A stretch of DNA of 64,000 nucleotides from JBBRBB01 sp038206235 (GTDB lineage: Bacteria > Bacteroidota > Bacteroidia > Chitinophagales > Chitinophagaceae): contig JBBRBB010000005.1 in assembly GCA_038206235.1 (NCBI GenBank), positions 62,001-126,000 on the forward strand, in the 5' to 3' direction. A program made the position numbers and the translations under genes. Each line of letters begins with the position of its first letter. The stretch's first letter is position 1. Below are positions 9,841-18,327 of the stretch, in pieces. The notes under the pieces were generated by a model that was not told where the DNA came from, ran no database searches, and saw nothing but the letters and a program-made list of their open reading frames with translations.

Positions 9841-10710
9841 TTAATATCCATACTCTTTCAACTGCAAATCATTATCTCTCCATTTCGGTTTTACTTTTAC
9901 AAATAATTCCAGAAAAACTTTGCGCTGCAAAAATTTTTCTATGTCTATTCGTGCTAAGGTGCCAAGCTGTTTTATCATCTTTCCTCGTTCACCAAGTATA
10001 ATTGCTTTCTGGGTTTCTCGCTGCACAATAATATCTGCCTGAATTTTAGTAAGCATTTCTTTTTCTTTGAATTCATTTATTAATACTGCAGTGTGATAAG
10101 GAATTTCTTCTTCGAGCAATTCAAAAATTTTTTCCCGTATTATTTCACTTACAAAAAATTTGGCGGGTAAATCCGTAAGTTCGTCTTCATTGTAAAATGG
10201 TTCGCCTTCGGGTAAGAGAGATATAATTTTATTGAGCAGTTCATCAAGAAGCTTCTGTTGCAGTGCAGAAATTTTTACAACGTTCTTTGCGTACGATTTA
10301 TCAGAAAAAAAATTTTCAGCTTTTGCTAATTTTTCTTTTGATGCTTTATCAATTTTATTCAGCACCAAAATCGCTGGCGCTTTTAATTTTAAGGATTGAA
10401 AGATGGCGTCGTTTTCATTAAGGTCATCATTTACATCAACAATAAATAAACCCACATCGGCATCTTCCAAAGCATTTTTTACAGATGCCATCATCCTTAC
10501 ATGCAACTTATATTTTGGTTCTATAATTCCAGGTGTGTCTGAAAAGATGATTTGATATTCTCCGGGTTTTGTAAGAAAGCCTTTTATGCGATGCCTTGTG
10601 GTTTGCACTTTAGATGAAACAATTGCAAGCTTCTCATTCAGCAAGGCATTAAGCAATGTACTCTTGCCTGCGTTGGGTTTACCGAATATGTTTACGAAGC
10701 CGGATTTCAT
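9841..10710 (-). CDS. era: GTPase Era
   Basis: A 289-residue protein of typical length. The N-terminal GTPase has GKPNAGKST (G1), the TTRHR switch, DTPG (G3) and NKID (G4). The C-terminal type-2 KH domain is marked by GERGKMIKQLG, which binds the 3' end of 16S rRNA. Era couples 16S processing and 30S assembly to growth. The two ribosome-assembly GTPases, der and era, lie within 1.5 kb on the same strand but are separated by unrelated exported proteins. Confidence 0.98.
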   Translation of the reverse strand: MKSGFVNIFGKPNAGKSTLLNALLNEKLAIVSSKVQTTRHRIKGFLTKPGEYQIIFSDTPGIIEPKYKLHVRMMASVKNALEDADVGLFIVDVNDDLNENDAIFQSLKLKAPAILVLNKIDKASKEKLAKAENFFSDKSYAKNVVKISALQQKLLDELLNKIISLLPEGEPFYNEDELTDLPAKFFVSEIIREKIFELLEEEIPYHTAVLINEFKEKEMLTKIQADIIVQRETQKAIILGERGKMIKQLGTLARIDIEKFLQRKVFLELFVKVKPKWRDNDLQLKEYGY

Positions 10711-10716
10711 TTAGTA

Positions 10717-10750
10717 AGATGACGGATGACAGTTGGCGGATGACAGAGTA
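10717..10750. repeat. short periodic repeat tract
   Basis: Intergenic tract built from the unit GGATGACAGTTGGC (GATGACGGATGACAGT, TGGCGGATGACAG). It resembles the tracts in bioA (26674-26791 and 27420-27448) and sits between era and the PIN gene. Confidence 0.6.
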
Positions 10751-10769
10751 CTTTCGATGGAACTTATAT

Positions 10770-11171
10770 TTATTCATTAGAATTACTCCATAGAGTTAAT
10801 CTGTCAATATGCTCAAAATCTTTTCTGTTTAATGAATCTAACATAAGATTATTGGCAACAGCAGTAGCTGCAATAAAAAGGTCTGCTTTATCAATAGACT
10901 TTCTTTTTGCCTTTAGCTCTTGCTGAATTAATGCCGCAAGTCGTGCGGCTGAACTGTCAAATGGATAAATAATGAATCGCTGTAACATTTCCTCCCAAAA
11001 TTGAAGCTGTGCTTCTGGGGCTCCTGTAAAAATTTCAAATTCTGTTATGCTTGCTATGCAGAAATAATTAAAATGGTCAGATAGAAATACAAGTCGTGTT
11101 TTAGATTTATCTTTTGTGCGGAAATAATTAATAAGGATAGTAGTATCAACCATAATTATTTTGTCCGCCAT
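10770..11171 (-). CDS. PIN-domain toxin, VapC-like
   Basis: A 133-residue PIN-domain ribonuclease. The acidic residues expected for Mg2+ binding are visible: Asp in VDTTILINYF near residue 9, Glu in ITEFEIF near residue 45, and Asp in IDKADLFIAATA near residue 98. DSLNRKDFEHI is the usual last PIN block, although family members more often have T-x-N at its start. It overlaps the upstream gene (11156-11383) by 16 bases, the classic antitoxin-toxin arrangement. VapC toxins cleave tRNA or rRNA when freed from their antitoxin. Confidence 0.87.
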   Translation of the reverse strand: MADKIIMVDTTILINYFRTKDKSKTRLVFLSDHFNYFCIASITEFEIFTGAPEAQLQFWEEMLQRFIIYPFDSSAARLAALIQQELKAKRKSIDKADLFIAATAVANNLMLDSLNRKDFEHIDRLTLWSNSNE

Positions 11172-11383
11172 TGATTAATGCTTTTGCGTGTTTGTTTAAT
11201 AGTTTTTAATTGCATACTACTAAAAACAGGTCCATTTAAAAGAAAGGTTTTCAGGTCATTATTGGGTAGAGGATCATTTGGTTCGTTATTTAATGCCTGT
11301 TGGAGTTTTTGTTTTTGAATAGGTGTAAGATGATGTACCAATTGCAAAAATTTATTAAAGAGAATATTTATTTCAAATTCCAT
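11156..11383 (-). CDS. putative antitoxin of the PIN toxin
   Basis: A 75-residue acidic/helical protein (NILFNKFLQLVHHLTPIQKQKLQ) directly upstream of the PIN gene and overlapping it by 16 bases. It lacks an obvious ribbon-helix-helix or AbrB signature, so the antitoxin role rests on context. The C-terminal tail (LKTIKQTRKSINQWRTK) is basic and could be the toxin-wrapping part. Confidence 0.68.
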   Translation of the reverse strand: MEFEINILFNKFLQLVHHLTPIQKQKLQQALNNEPNDPLPNNDLKTFLLNGPVFSSMQLKTIKQTRKSINQWRTK

Positions 11384-11409
11384 ACATCAAAAATACTAAA
11401 GTTTAGGAC

Positions 11410-11616
11410 TCACTTAAGAAAGCGTTTACGGTTTTTTTTCCACCATGATGCGTTTACTTCATCGGCAAGTTTATCAACATCTGCCTGTTTGGCTTTGCTG
11501 TTACATGTGGCTTCAAGATACTTCATATAATCGATCAGCCTTTGAAGTCCGAAGCTGTCAATAGAAGAAGACATTGTAATAACAATTTGATTATTATTTT
11601 TTTGTTCAATTAACAT
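11410..11616 (-). CDS. small antitoxin-like protein, unpaired
   Basis: A 68-residue protein (IVITMSSSIDSFGLQRLIDYMKYLEATCNSKAKQADVDKLADEVN...) with the beta-then-helix look of Bacteroidota type II antitoxins and a basic WWKKNRKRFLK tail. It lies 26 bases upstream of the VapBC-like pair on the same strand. No second toxin is present, so it may be a remnant or a second regulator of the pair. The family is not recognised. Confidence 0.6.
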   Translation of the reverse strand: MLIEQKNNNQIVITMSSSIDSFGLQRLIDYMKYLEATCNSKAKQADVDKLADEVNASWWKKNRKRFLK

Positions 11617-11697
11617 TATTCAAATGTAATAAAATAGCATCAGGCAGTTATAAATTTTTTTGATATATAGCTGCTGAAATAAAAACATTTTATAAAA

Positions 11698-11728
11698 TTG
11701 GCCTGTAAACTGCATCACTGTATCTTTG
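11698..11728 (+). promoter_or_regulatory. Bacteroidota-type promoter of tRNA-fMet
   Basis: TTG at 11698-11700, then 20 bases, then TATCTTTG at 11721-11728, which is an exact match to the TAnnTTTG -7 element of Bacteroidota sigma factor. Transcription would start a few bases before the tRNA at 11739. Confidence 0.8.
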
Positions 11729-11738
11729 CGCCTCAAAT

Positions 11739-11810
<72 letters not shown>

Positions 11811-11811
11811 C

Positions 11812-11842
11812 AAAAAAGACCTCAATTTTCGAGGTCTTTTTT
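11812..11842 (+). terminator. Rho-independent terminator (bidirectional)
   Basis: GACCTC (11818-11823) and GAGGTC (11831-11836) form a stem, flanked by A6 on the left and T6 on the right. It ends the tRNA transcript and could also act on the minus-strand DUF2807 gene at 11875. Confidence 0.9.
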
Positions 11843-11874
11843 AATTATAATAATCTTATTAGCCAAACTTCTTC

Positions 11875-12654
11875 TTACCCATTTTTCTTTTTCACAGAAG
11901 AAGCGCCGCTCACATTCAGATTTGTAATTACAGCATCCCCTTTATAGCCTACACTGCTTGCTCCGGTTGCTTCTGCTTCCAATTCTTTGCTTACAGTTAC
12001 GCTAATAGATGATGCGCCGGTTGCATGAACTTTACAATTAGTTGATGAAAGGTCAAAGCCTTTAAAGCTGCTTGCACCTGTAGCTTCAACGCTTAATGAA
12101 GTTGTGCTTCCGTCCACATCAGCATCAGATGCGCCTGTTAAATGAAAGTCGAGGCTGCTTCCTTTTATCGGAATTTTTACAGAGCTGGCACCCGTTAAAT
12201 GTAAATTAATATTGTTGCCATTTAATCCCGCACCTTTTATAGAGCTTGCGCCTGTAACTTCCACTTTCAAATCATTAGCGGTAATGGGGTCAGTTAACTT
12301 TACTGACGAAGCGCCTGACACATTCAGCATTTCAATATCAGTTATTGTAATGTATGCCTTCAATTCTTTATTACCCCAACTCCATTTGTTCCAGTTGCCA
12401 CTCTCCACATATACTTTCAGCATGCCATCCCTTACTTCCGTTTTAATCTTATCATTATATTTTCCATCTTCAGAGCTTACTGCTACCGCCTGCTCTTTTC
12501 CCTGGGAAAGGTAAACGGATAAAGCACCGGAAATACTCACTTTATTAAATGAGCTTACTTTGCGCACATCTGCATGTGCATCATAAACCACATTTTGTGC
12601 AGCGGCAGATACAATAACAAATGCCGCACAAATGCTGAAAAGTACTTTTTGCAT
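11875..12654 (-). CDS. DUF2807 (GIN-domain) exported beta-helix protein
   Basis: A 259-residue protein with a signal peptide (MQKVLFSICAAFVIVSAAAQ). The mature part is a repeat array of about 20-25 residues centred on (T/S)GASSVK or GASSI, at least eight times, for example VSGASSVKLTDPITANDL and ATGASSFKGFDLSS. This is the hallmark of the DUF2807 putative autotransporter-adhesin head domain common in Bacteroidota, predicted to fold as a right-handed beta-helix. Location is periplasm or outer surface; function is unknown. Confidence 0.9.
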   Translation of the reverse strand: MQKVLFSICAAFVIVSAAAQNVVYDAHADVRKVSSFNKVSISGALSVYLSQGKEQAVAVSSEDGKYNDKIKTEVRDGMLKVYVESGNWNKWSWGNKELKAYITITDIEMLNVSGASSVKLTDPITANDLKVEVTGASSIKGAGLNGNNINLHLTGASSVKIPIKGSSLDFHLTGASDADVDGSTTSLSVEATGASSFKGFDLSSTNCKVHATGASSISVTVSKELEAEATGASSVGYKGDAVITNLNVSGASSVKKKNG

Positions 12655-12746
12655 AAATAAAATTTTAATTTTCAGTGAAACGCTGATTGAAAAAAAAAGT
12701 TACACGCAATTCAAACTTTCTCCCGTTAATTTTGCATAGTTGAAAT

Positions 12747-12824
12747 AAGCAGCCACAAAATCACCAAGACACGAAATATTAAAACCTTTTGCAGCTTAGT
12801 GTCTTTGTGTCTTTGTGGCTGCTT
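12747..12824. repeat. 26-bp imperfect inverted repeat upstream of riboswitch
   Basis: The arm at 12747-12772 (AAGCAGCCACAAAATCACC...) matches the reverse complement of 12799-12824 (...GTGTCTTTGTGGCTGCTT) at 23 of 26 positions. The right arm is itself periodic (GTGTCTTT repeated), like the tract at 19922-19942. It ends 6 bases before the TPP riboswitch and might form part of the leader or be a dispersed repeat. Confidence 0.7.
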
Positions 12825-12829
12825 CAACA

Positions 12830-12908
12830 TTCCCGGGGTGCTCTCAATATATCTGAGGGCTGAGAAAATACCCGTAGAACCTGAACAGGGTAATGCCTGC
12901 GAAGGGAA
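12830..12908 (+). promoter_or_regulatory. TPP riboswitch (THI element)
   Basis: The THI-box core is readable: P1 TTCCC (12830-12834) pairs with GGGAA (12904-12908), with GGGGTGC and then GAGGGCTGAGA between. The pyrophosphate-sensing block ACCCGTAGAACCTGAACAGG and TAATGCCTGCGAAGGGAA follow. These match the conserved CTGAGA...ACCC...GAACCTGA...GGnTAATnCnnGCGnAGGGAA consensus. It lies about 110 bases upstream of a TonB receptor, so thiamine diphosphate should repress that gene. A small hairpin at 12963-12980 (GGCGGT/ACCGTC) may belong to the expression platform. Confidence 0.95.
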
Positions 12909-13019
12909 GGTGCAAACTCCAACGCCTCTCTCCACAAGCTTTTATTCCTGTTCAAAACTTTAGGCGGTTTCAAGACCGTCAGACCAATAACTACTTTTTA
13001 TACAAAAAAAAATTTCGAA

Positions 13020-15398
13020 ATGAAAAAGATTTTGATAACAGGAATAACTCTATTCATCATCACATTTGTTCAAGCCCAGGTAACTATTAAAGGAATTGTT
13101 ACGGATGAAAATCAAAAACCTTTAAACAACGCCACTGTAAAGCTGATTGCAAATAAAAAAGAATCAAATGCACTTTCAACTAACGATGGAAGTTTTGAAT
13201 TTACAAATGTTGAAACCAATGCAAAGGTTAAGTTGGTTGTTTTATACACAGGCAGAAAAACAAAAGAAGAAAGCTTTATTGCCGATGCAGATAAAACATT
13301 TTCTTTCACGCTTGGTGAAAATGAATATTTTTTGGAGCCGCTTGAAGTAAAAGCGATACGTGCTGCGGATAAAGCTCCATTCACCAAAACAAATATTTCA
13401 AAACAACAAATTGAAGAAGTGAATTTAGGGCAGGATATTCCCTTCATATTAAATCAAACTCCTTCTGTTACGGTAACTTCTGATGCGGGCAACGGCGTTG
13501 GTTATACAGCTATTCGCATACGTGGTACTGATGCTACCCGCATCAACGTTACGCTCAATGGAATTCCTTACAACGATGCAGAGAGCCAGATAACATATTT
13601 TGTTGACCTGCCAGATTTTGTTTCATCAGTCAATTCAATACAAGTGCAAAGAGGAGCAGGAACTTCAACAAATGGTGCCGGTGCTTTTGGTGCAACCATC
13701 AATCTCAGCACAAATGAATTAAATGAAAAGGCTTATGGCGAAATCAACAACAGTTATGGCAGCTTCAGCACATGGAAGAATACAATTCGTGCTGGCAGTG
13801 GATTGCTTAATAATCATTTCACTATTGATGCGAGACTAAGCAGAATAACAAGCGATGGATACATTGACCGGGCATTCAGCAACCTGCAATCATTCTATGC
13901 TTCAGGCGCATTCATCAATCAAAAAACTTCTTTGCGGTTAAATATTTTTTCGGGAAAAGAAAAAACCTACCAGGCATGGTATGGCATTACAAAAGATATT
14001 CTTGAAACAGACAGAACTTATAATCCTGCAGGAACAGAAAGACCCGGCCAGCCTTACAATAATCAAACAGACAATTACCGGCAAACCCATTACCAGTTAT
14101 TTTTCAATCAAGCATTAAATAATAATTTGAGTTTAAACATTGCAACCTTCTTAACACGCGGTAAAGGTTATTACGAAGAATACAAAGCATCACAACCTTT
14201 TAGTGATTACAGTTTGAATAATGTAATAATTAATAATGATACCATCACTGCAACAGACCTTATCCGTCAATTATGGCTTGATAATTATTTTTACGGGCAA
14301 ACATTTGCGCTTCAATACAAGCAACCAAAAGATGAAATAACTTTTGGCGGAAGCTGGACGAAATATGATGGCAAACATTTCGGTAAAATTATTTGGGCAA
14401 ATATTGGCGTGCCGGATGATTATGAATATTATCGTTTCTGTGCAGTGAAAACAGATTTTAATGTTTACGCAAAATGGCTGCGGCAGATAAATGTAAAATG
14501 GAATTTATTTGGTGATATTCAATACAGGCATGTGTCGCATGAAATGAATGGCTTTGAAGACAATCCTGCATTATTCATAAAAAGAAATTTTAATTTCATT
14601 AACCCCAAAGCAGGCATCAGTTATTCCTATAATGGGTTGTTGGCATTTATTAGCTATGCTCTTGCAAATAAAGAACCAGGACGGGATGATTTCGAAGCAA
14701 GCATCATACAACAGCCAACTAATGAAACGCTACATGATTTTGAATTTGGAATTGAAAGAAAACAAACCAAATATAATTGGGCAGCAACGCTGTATTACAT
14801 GATGTATAGAAATCAATTAGTGTTAACCGGAAAAATAAATGATGTGGGAAGCTATACGCGAATCAATGTTCCTAATAGTTATCGTGCAGGCTTAGAACTA
14901 CAGGGCGCAGTCGCTTCTGCTAAATGGTTCAGTGCATCAGGCAACATAACTATCAGCACAAATAAAATAAAATCATTCACTGAGTATCTTGATAACTATG
15001 ATGATGGCTTACAAAAAACTTTTACGCATCGCAACACTGATATTTCTTTTTCGCCTTCGGTAATTGCAAGTGCAGCAATCAATTTGTATCCGATAAAAAA
15101 TTTTGAAATCAGTTTGCCTGCCAAGTATGTTGGCAAGCAATATTTAGACAATACGCAAAATGAACTGCGCAAGCTTGATGCTTATTATGTTCAGGATGTT
15201 CGTGTAAATTATAAGCTGCAAAATATTCTGTCTAATGAAAGCAATATTATACTGCAGATAAATAATATTTTCAACTGCAAATACGAACCGAATGGATATA
15301 CCTATCCTTATATTTATAACGGAGAGCTTATAAATGAAAATTATTATTACCCAATGGCAGGAATAAATTTTATGATTGGGTTGAATATAAAACTGTAG
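13020..15398 (+). CDS. TonB-dependent outer-membrane receptor, probable thiamine transporter
   Basis: A 792-residue protein with signal peptide MKKILITGITLFIITFVQAQ. A CarboxypepD-regulatory-like Ig fold follows (VTIKGIVTDENQKPLNNATVKL, about residues 20-105). The plug domain comes next (PSVTVTSDAGNGVGYTAIRIRG, LNGIPYNDAESQ, VQRGAGTSTNGAGAFGATINL), and the remainder is a 22-strand beta-barrel. No SusD gene follows. The TPP riboswitch in its leader is the strongest clue to substrate. Bacteroidota place outer-membrane thiamine receptors under THI elements, so uptake of thiamine or a precursor is inferred. No inner-membrane partner (PnuT-like) is adjacent in this window. Confidence 0.9.
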   Translation: MKKILITGITLFIITFVQAQVTIKGIVTDENQKPLNNATVKLIANKKESNALSTNDGSFEFTNVETNAKVKLVVLYTGRKTKEESFIADADKTFSFTLGENEYFLEPLEVKAIRAADKAPFTKTNISKQQIEEVNLGQDIPFILNQTPSVTVTSDAGNGVGYTAIRIRGTDATRINVTLNGIPYNDAESQITYFVDLPDFVSSVNSIQVQRGAGTSTNGAGAFGATINLSTNELNEKAYGEINNSYGSFSTWKNTIRAGSGLLNNHFTIDARLSRITSDGYIDRAFSNLQSFYASGAFINQKTSLRLNIFSGKEKTYQAWYGITKDILETDRTYNPAGTERPGQPYNNQTDNYRQTHYQLFFNQALNNNLSLNIATFLTRGKGYYEEYKASQPFSDYSLNNVIINNDTITATDLIRQLWLDNYFYGQTFALQYKQPKDEITFGGSWTKYDGKHFGKIIWANIGVPDDYEYYRFCAVKTDFNVYAKWLRQINVKWNLFGDIQYRHVSHEMNGFEDNPALFIKRNFNFINPKAGISYSYNGLLAFISYALANKEPGRDDFEASIIQQPTNETLHDFEFGIERKQTKYNWAATLYYMMYRNQLVLTGKINDVGSYTRINVPNSYRAGLELQGAVASAKWFSASGNITISTNKIKSFTEYLDNYDDGLQKTFTHRNTDISFSPSVIASAAINLYPIKNFEISLPAKYVGKQYLDNTQNELRKLDAYYVQDVRVNYKLQNILSNESNIILQINNIFNCKYEPNGYTYPYIYNGELINENYYYPMAGINFMIGLNIKL

Positions 15399-15451
15399 GA
15401 AGAATTTATTGTTTAGAATTTATAAATTCAACCATAAAATATGATTAACGT

Positions 15452-15500
15452 AGAGGTTTTAAAAAAAGATTTTAACATAAAAAAAAAGGCCTCTTTTTTT
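15452..15500 (+). terminator. possible terminator after TonB receptor
   Basis: AGAGG (15452-15456) pairs with CCTCT (15490-15494), extended by TTTT/AAAA and followed by T7. The loop is long and A-rich and the stem short, so confidence is limited. Confidence 0.45.
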
Positions 15501-15517
15501 AAGCAGCCTCGAAGTTG

Positions 15518-17647
15518 TTATTTTTCAATTATAAGCTTTATTCGACTGAACTGAGAGTTGTTGCTTAATTCGAGATCATATATTCCTGGCGTTAAATAAG
15601 ATAAATTTAGCTGATAGATATTGGTTCCTGTTATTGCCTTATCAGCCTTTTTAAATATAATCTTTCCAATTCTGTCATACACCTTTAAATCTATTTTGCC
15701 AGCACTGCTGCTGCTGTATGTAACTGTTATAATGCCGTTTGACGGATTGGGGTAGAGTGATAATTTCTCTGATGATGTAATTTCATCACTCAATGCCTCT
15801 GCATTGCACGAACTTATTACCGTTGTACTTTCTGATAAACTACTGCAGTTGCTATAAGTAATTTTTACTTTATAGTTACCTGTTATAGTTGCAGTATATG
15901 TTCTGCTTGTTGCGTCAGAAATATTATTCCCATTTTTTCTCCATTGATAACTAAAGTCGGGACCTTTTTCAGTTCTCAATACTACAGAATCTGTTTGGCA
16001 AATATCGAGGTTTCCAACTGCTGTAATGGTTGGCTGAGGCCTATTTTCATCAATGTTTCCATCGCAATTATTATCAATTCCGTCGCATCTTAATTCTTTT
16101 GCTGCAGGATTAATATTTGCATCGTTATCGTTGCAATCTCCTTTTTTATTTGTATAGCCATCTGGTGCAAAATACGCAACTATGCTATCATTCTTTATAC
16201 CATACCCATCGCCATCATTATCTTTAAAGAAAGCGCTTTGCGTATAAACAGGTGGTAATGCGCCTTGCCATCCATTTGCAAGAAGATTACGCATACGGTT
16301 TAATACAGATGCGAATTGAGGTTTATCCACAAGGTTGGTGTATTCATGAGGATCAAATTTTATATTATACAATTCTTCACCCTGGTCTTCCCATGAGTTA
16401 TAATGATATTGATTTGTTCTCACGGCCCTGCCCATAATGGTATCAAATTTTCTATATACCTGGGAAAAAACTGCTTTCTTCCATACTGCCTCCGGATTTT
16501 CTAATAGAGGAACCAGGCTGGAGCCTTCCTGGTCAGGCGGTGCAGGTAAATCGCACAACTCAGCAAGAGTAGGAAACAGATCAACCAACTCTACCGGTGT
16601 ATTGCAAATACCGGTTTTTTTCCCCGGTGCACAAATTACCAATGGCACACGCAAACTTTCTTCAAACAAAGTTAATTTTAACCACAAGCAAAGATGCTCG
16701 CCCATTTGCAGCCCATGATCGCTCCAAAATACAACAACGGTACTATCCCAAAGATTCAGGCTGTCAAGCACATCCAAAACTTCGCCTAAATGCACATCTA
16801 ATTCTATTATTTCTCCATAGTAACCATGGCGCAAATGCTGTGTTGTATCAGGTGTGTAGAAGTAAAGCTTTTCTTTAAGTGCAACCGGGGGAATATCAGC
16901 AGTATCATTTGGAGGAGTATCAGGAAGTATAATGTTACCGGAGCCATTGCCTGTGACATTCGTCAGCGTTCCTGCACTGTCAACAGGCAAAAGTTCATTA
17001 ACTGAGCTATCACCCGTTTTATTCCAGGAGGCCAAAATAGGTGTAAAAGGATTATGCACGTTAAGGCCCAAACCATAAAAATAGGGAGTGGCAACGGGTT
17101 GCTCTATTTTTTTTATTACTGCGGAAGTATTTTTTCCAGAACGGGTTTGACTCTCATTTTTAGCCAGTGTATCAATCCACCATTCCGGAATTTCCTTATC
17201 AATATTTACATCAAGAACGTGATTCTGAAAAACATAATCCCAATATAATTCCTCTTCATGTTCACAGGGTCCAACTTTTCCGAATCTTTCTGTACGGTAA
17301 CCATAAAAATCAAAGTATTCAGGTAAAAATTTATAAGTAGCACCAAGCATGTTTCTAACGCTTACTATATTATCATATACTCCGGTTGAGTCAGGTCTTT
17401 TTCCGCTATGCAGGGACGTGCGGCTTGGGCTGCATAAAGGATACTGACAATATACTTGTTTAAACATCATTCCATGCTGCATCAACCGGGCAAAATTAGG
17501 CGCAGGTGCATCCGGATTTCCATAAGCATCAAATGCAATGCTCAAATCATCTGCAGAAATAAAAATTACATTATATTTTTTTTGAGCGATGGAATTTAAA
17601 GAAATCAACATACAGCAAAGCAACAAAAGAGAGTAAATTTTTTTCAT
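15518..17647 (-). CDS. T9SS-exported sulfatase (iduronate-2-sulfatase-like) with MopE-type Ca-binding motif
   Basis: The start is set at 17647 (MKKIYSLLLLCCMLISLNSIAQ, a signal peptide); the frame is open 15 codons further. The 709-residue protein begins with an S1 sulfatase domain. It has the metal ligands SADD (33-34) and the formylglycine motif C72-S-P-S-R. The SDHGLQMGEH block is like iduronate-2-sulfatases. After about residue 465 come a MopE-like metal-binding segment (DNDGDGYG, GDCNDNDANINP, CDGIDNNCDG) and an Ig-like domain. A T9SS type A sorting domain ends the protein (SLYPNPSNGIITV...LTPGIYDLEL). It should remove sulfate esters from a polysaccharide at the cell surface after formylglycine maturation. 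No anaerobic maturase or SusCD pair is adjacent. Confidence 0.93.
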   Translation of the reverse strand: MKKIYSLLLLCCMLISLNSIAQKKYNVIFISADDLSIAFDAYGNPDAPAPNFARLMQHGMMFKQVYCQYPLCSPSRTSLHSGKRPDSTGVYDNIVSVRNMLGATYKFLPEYFDFYGYRTERFGKVGPCEHEEELYWDYVFQNHVLDVNIDKEIPEWWIDTLAKNESQTRSGKNTSAVIKKIEQPVATPYFYGLGLNVHNPFTPILASWNKTGDSSVNELLPVDSAGTLTNVTGNGSGNIILPDTPPNDTADIPPVALKEKLYFYTPDTTQHLRHGYYGEIIELDVHLGEVLDVLDSLNLWDSTVVVFWSDHGLQMGEHLCLWLKLTLFEESLRVPLVICAPGKKTGICNTPVELVDLFPTLAELCDLPAPPDQEGSSLVPLLENPEAVWKKAVFSQVYRKFDTIMGRAVRTNQYHYNSWEDQGEELYNIKFDPHEYTNLVDKPQFASVLNRMRNLLANGWQGALPPVYTQSAFFKDNDGDGYGIKNDSIVAYFAPDGYTNKKGDCNDNDANINPAAKELRCDGIDNNCDGNIDENRPQPTITAVGNLDICQTDSVVLRTEKGPDFSYQWRKNGNNISDATSRTYTATITGNYKVKITYSNCSSLSESTTVISSCNAEALSDEITSSEKLSLYPNPSNGIITVTYSSSSAGKIDLKVYDRIGKIIFKKADKAITGTNIYQLNLSYLTPGIYDLELSNNSQFSRIKLIIEK

Positions 17648-17812
17648 AAATTTTAGGTTAAGGTTCGAATAAACAATATCCGAATCATTCAAGAAAAAAA
17701 TGTCATTCCGAAAATAGATATAAATTATTTCAAAGACAAATTAATATTTTATACCCTAAAGAAGGCAGGAAACTGATGAGGCAAATAAACCAGAGATATG
17801 AAATGCAAGTTT

Positions 17813-18202
17813 TTAAGTTACTTGTTTATCAAACCAAACCTTAGTTTTATCGTTTGGCGCCGCATTGTAATTAACAGTTAATTCTTCTCCCTTTTTTACA
17901 GCCTTTACGGTTTTTATTGTTATAATATTCTTTTTATAATCCATGTCATACTCACAGTTAGAAGCATAATCATGATTGTATAATGACACATATCCCAACG
18001 CTACACACGCCAACTTCTTACTTTTCCCCCACTCAAATATATAGCTAAACAATTTGGTTTGCTCTGCTGCTTTTCTTTCTTTCGCGCTTAAAACAATTAC
18101 GGGTGAAATTTCAATCACCGTTCCCACAGGAATATTTTTTGATGTAAAAATTCCGCGCCCTTTCTTACCCGAAGGCGCCACAATTAAATAAGGCATTATC
18201 AT
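17813..18202 (-). CDS. SET-domain protein (putative lysine methyltransferase)
   Basis: A compact 129-residue protein consisting only of a SET fold. It has GRGIFTSKNIPVGTVIE (SET-N, SAM-contact GRG), YNHDYASNCEYDMD (equivalent of the NHS/C motif) and GEELTVNYN (catalytic tyrosine region). Stand-alone bacterial SET proteins are predicted protein-lysine methyltransferases with mostly unknown targets. It is divergent from mgtE, with an inverted repeat in between. Confidence 0.87.
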   Translation of the reverse strand: MIMPYLIVAPSGKKGRGIFTSKNIPVGTVIEISPVIVLSAKERKAAEQTKLFSYIFEWGKSKKLACVALGYVSLYNHDYASNCEYDMDYKKNIITIKTVKAVKKGEELTVNYNAAPNDKTKVWFDKQVT

Positions 18203-18242
18203 AAGGTGAAAGTAATAAAGTTTAATTGTTTACGAGTTTACG

Positions 18243-18306
18243 AGTTTCAGAAGTTTTGACCATAAAAGAACTTGTAAACATTTGAAACCCGTAAACTTCT
18301 GAAACT
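18243..18306. repeat. 14-bp perfect inverted repeat between SET gene and mgtE
   Basis: AGTTTCAGAAGTTT (18243-18256) is exactly complementary to AAACTTCTGAAACT (18293-18306). The left arm is preceded by GTTTACGAGTTTACG, another short periodic tract. It could be an operator for the divergent genes, an mgtE leader structure, or a member of the dispersed repeat family. Confidence 0.65.
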
Positions 18307-18327
18307 TTCTTCCTTTACCTTGCAATC

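Noticed and set aside
12726..12935. Minus-strand open frame of 69 codons over the riboswitch
   Set aside because: It is antisense to the TPP riboswitch and the inverted repeat, with no coding features.
18243..18306. Mg2+-sensing leader (M-box-like riboswitch) for mgtE
   Set aside because: A 14-bp inverted repeat is present, but none of the conserved M-box sequence blocks was seen.
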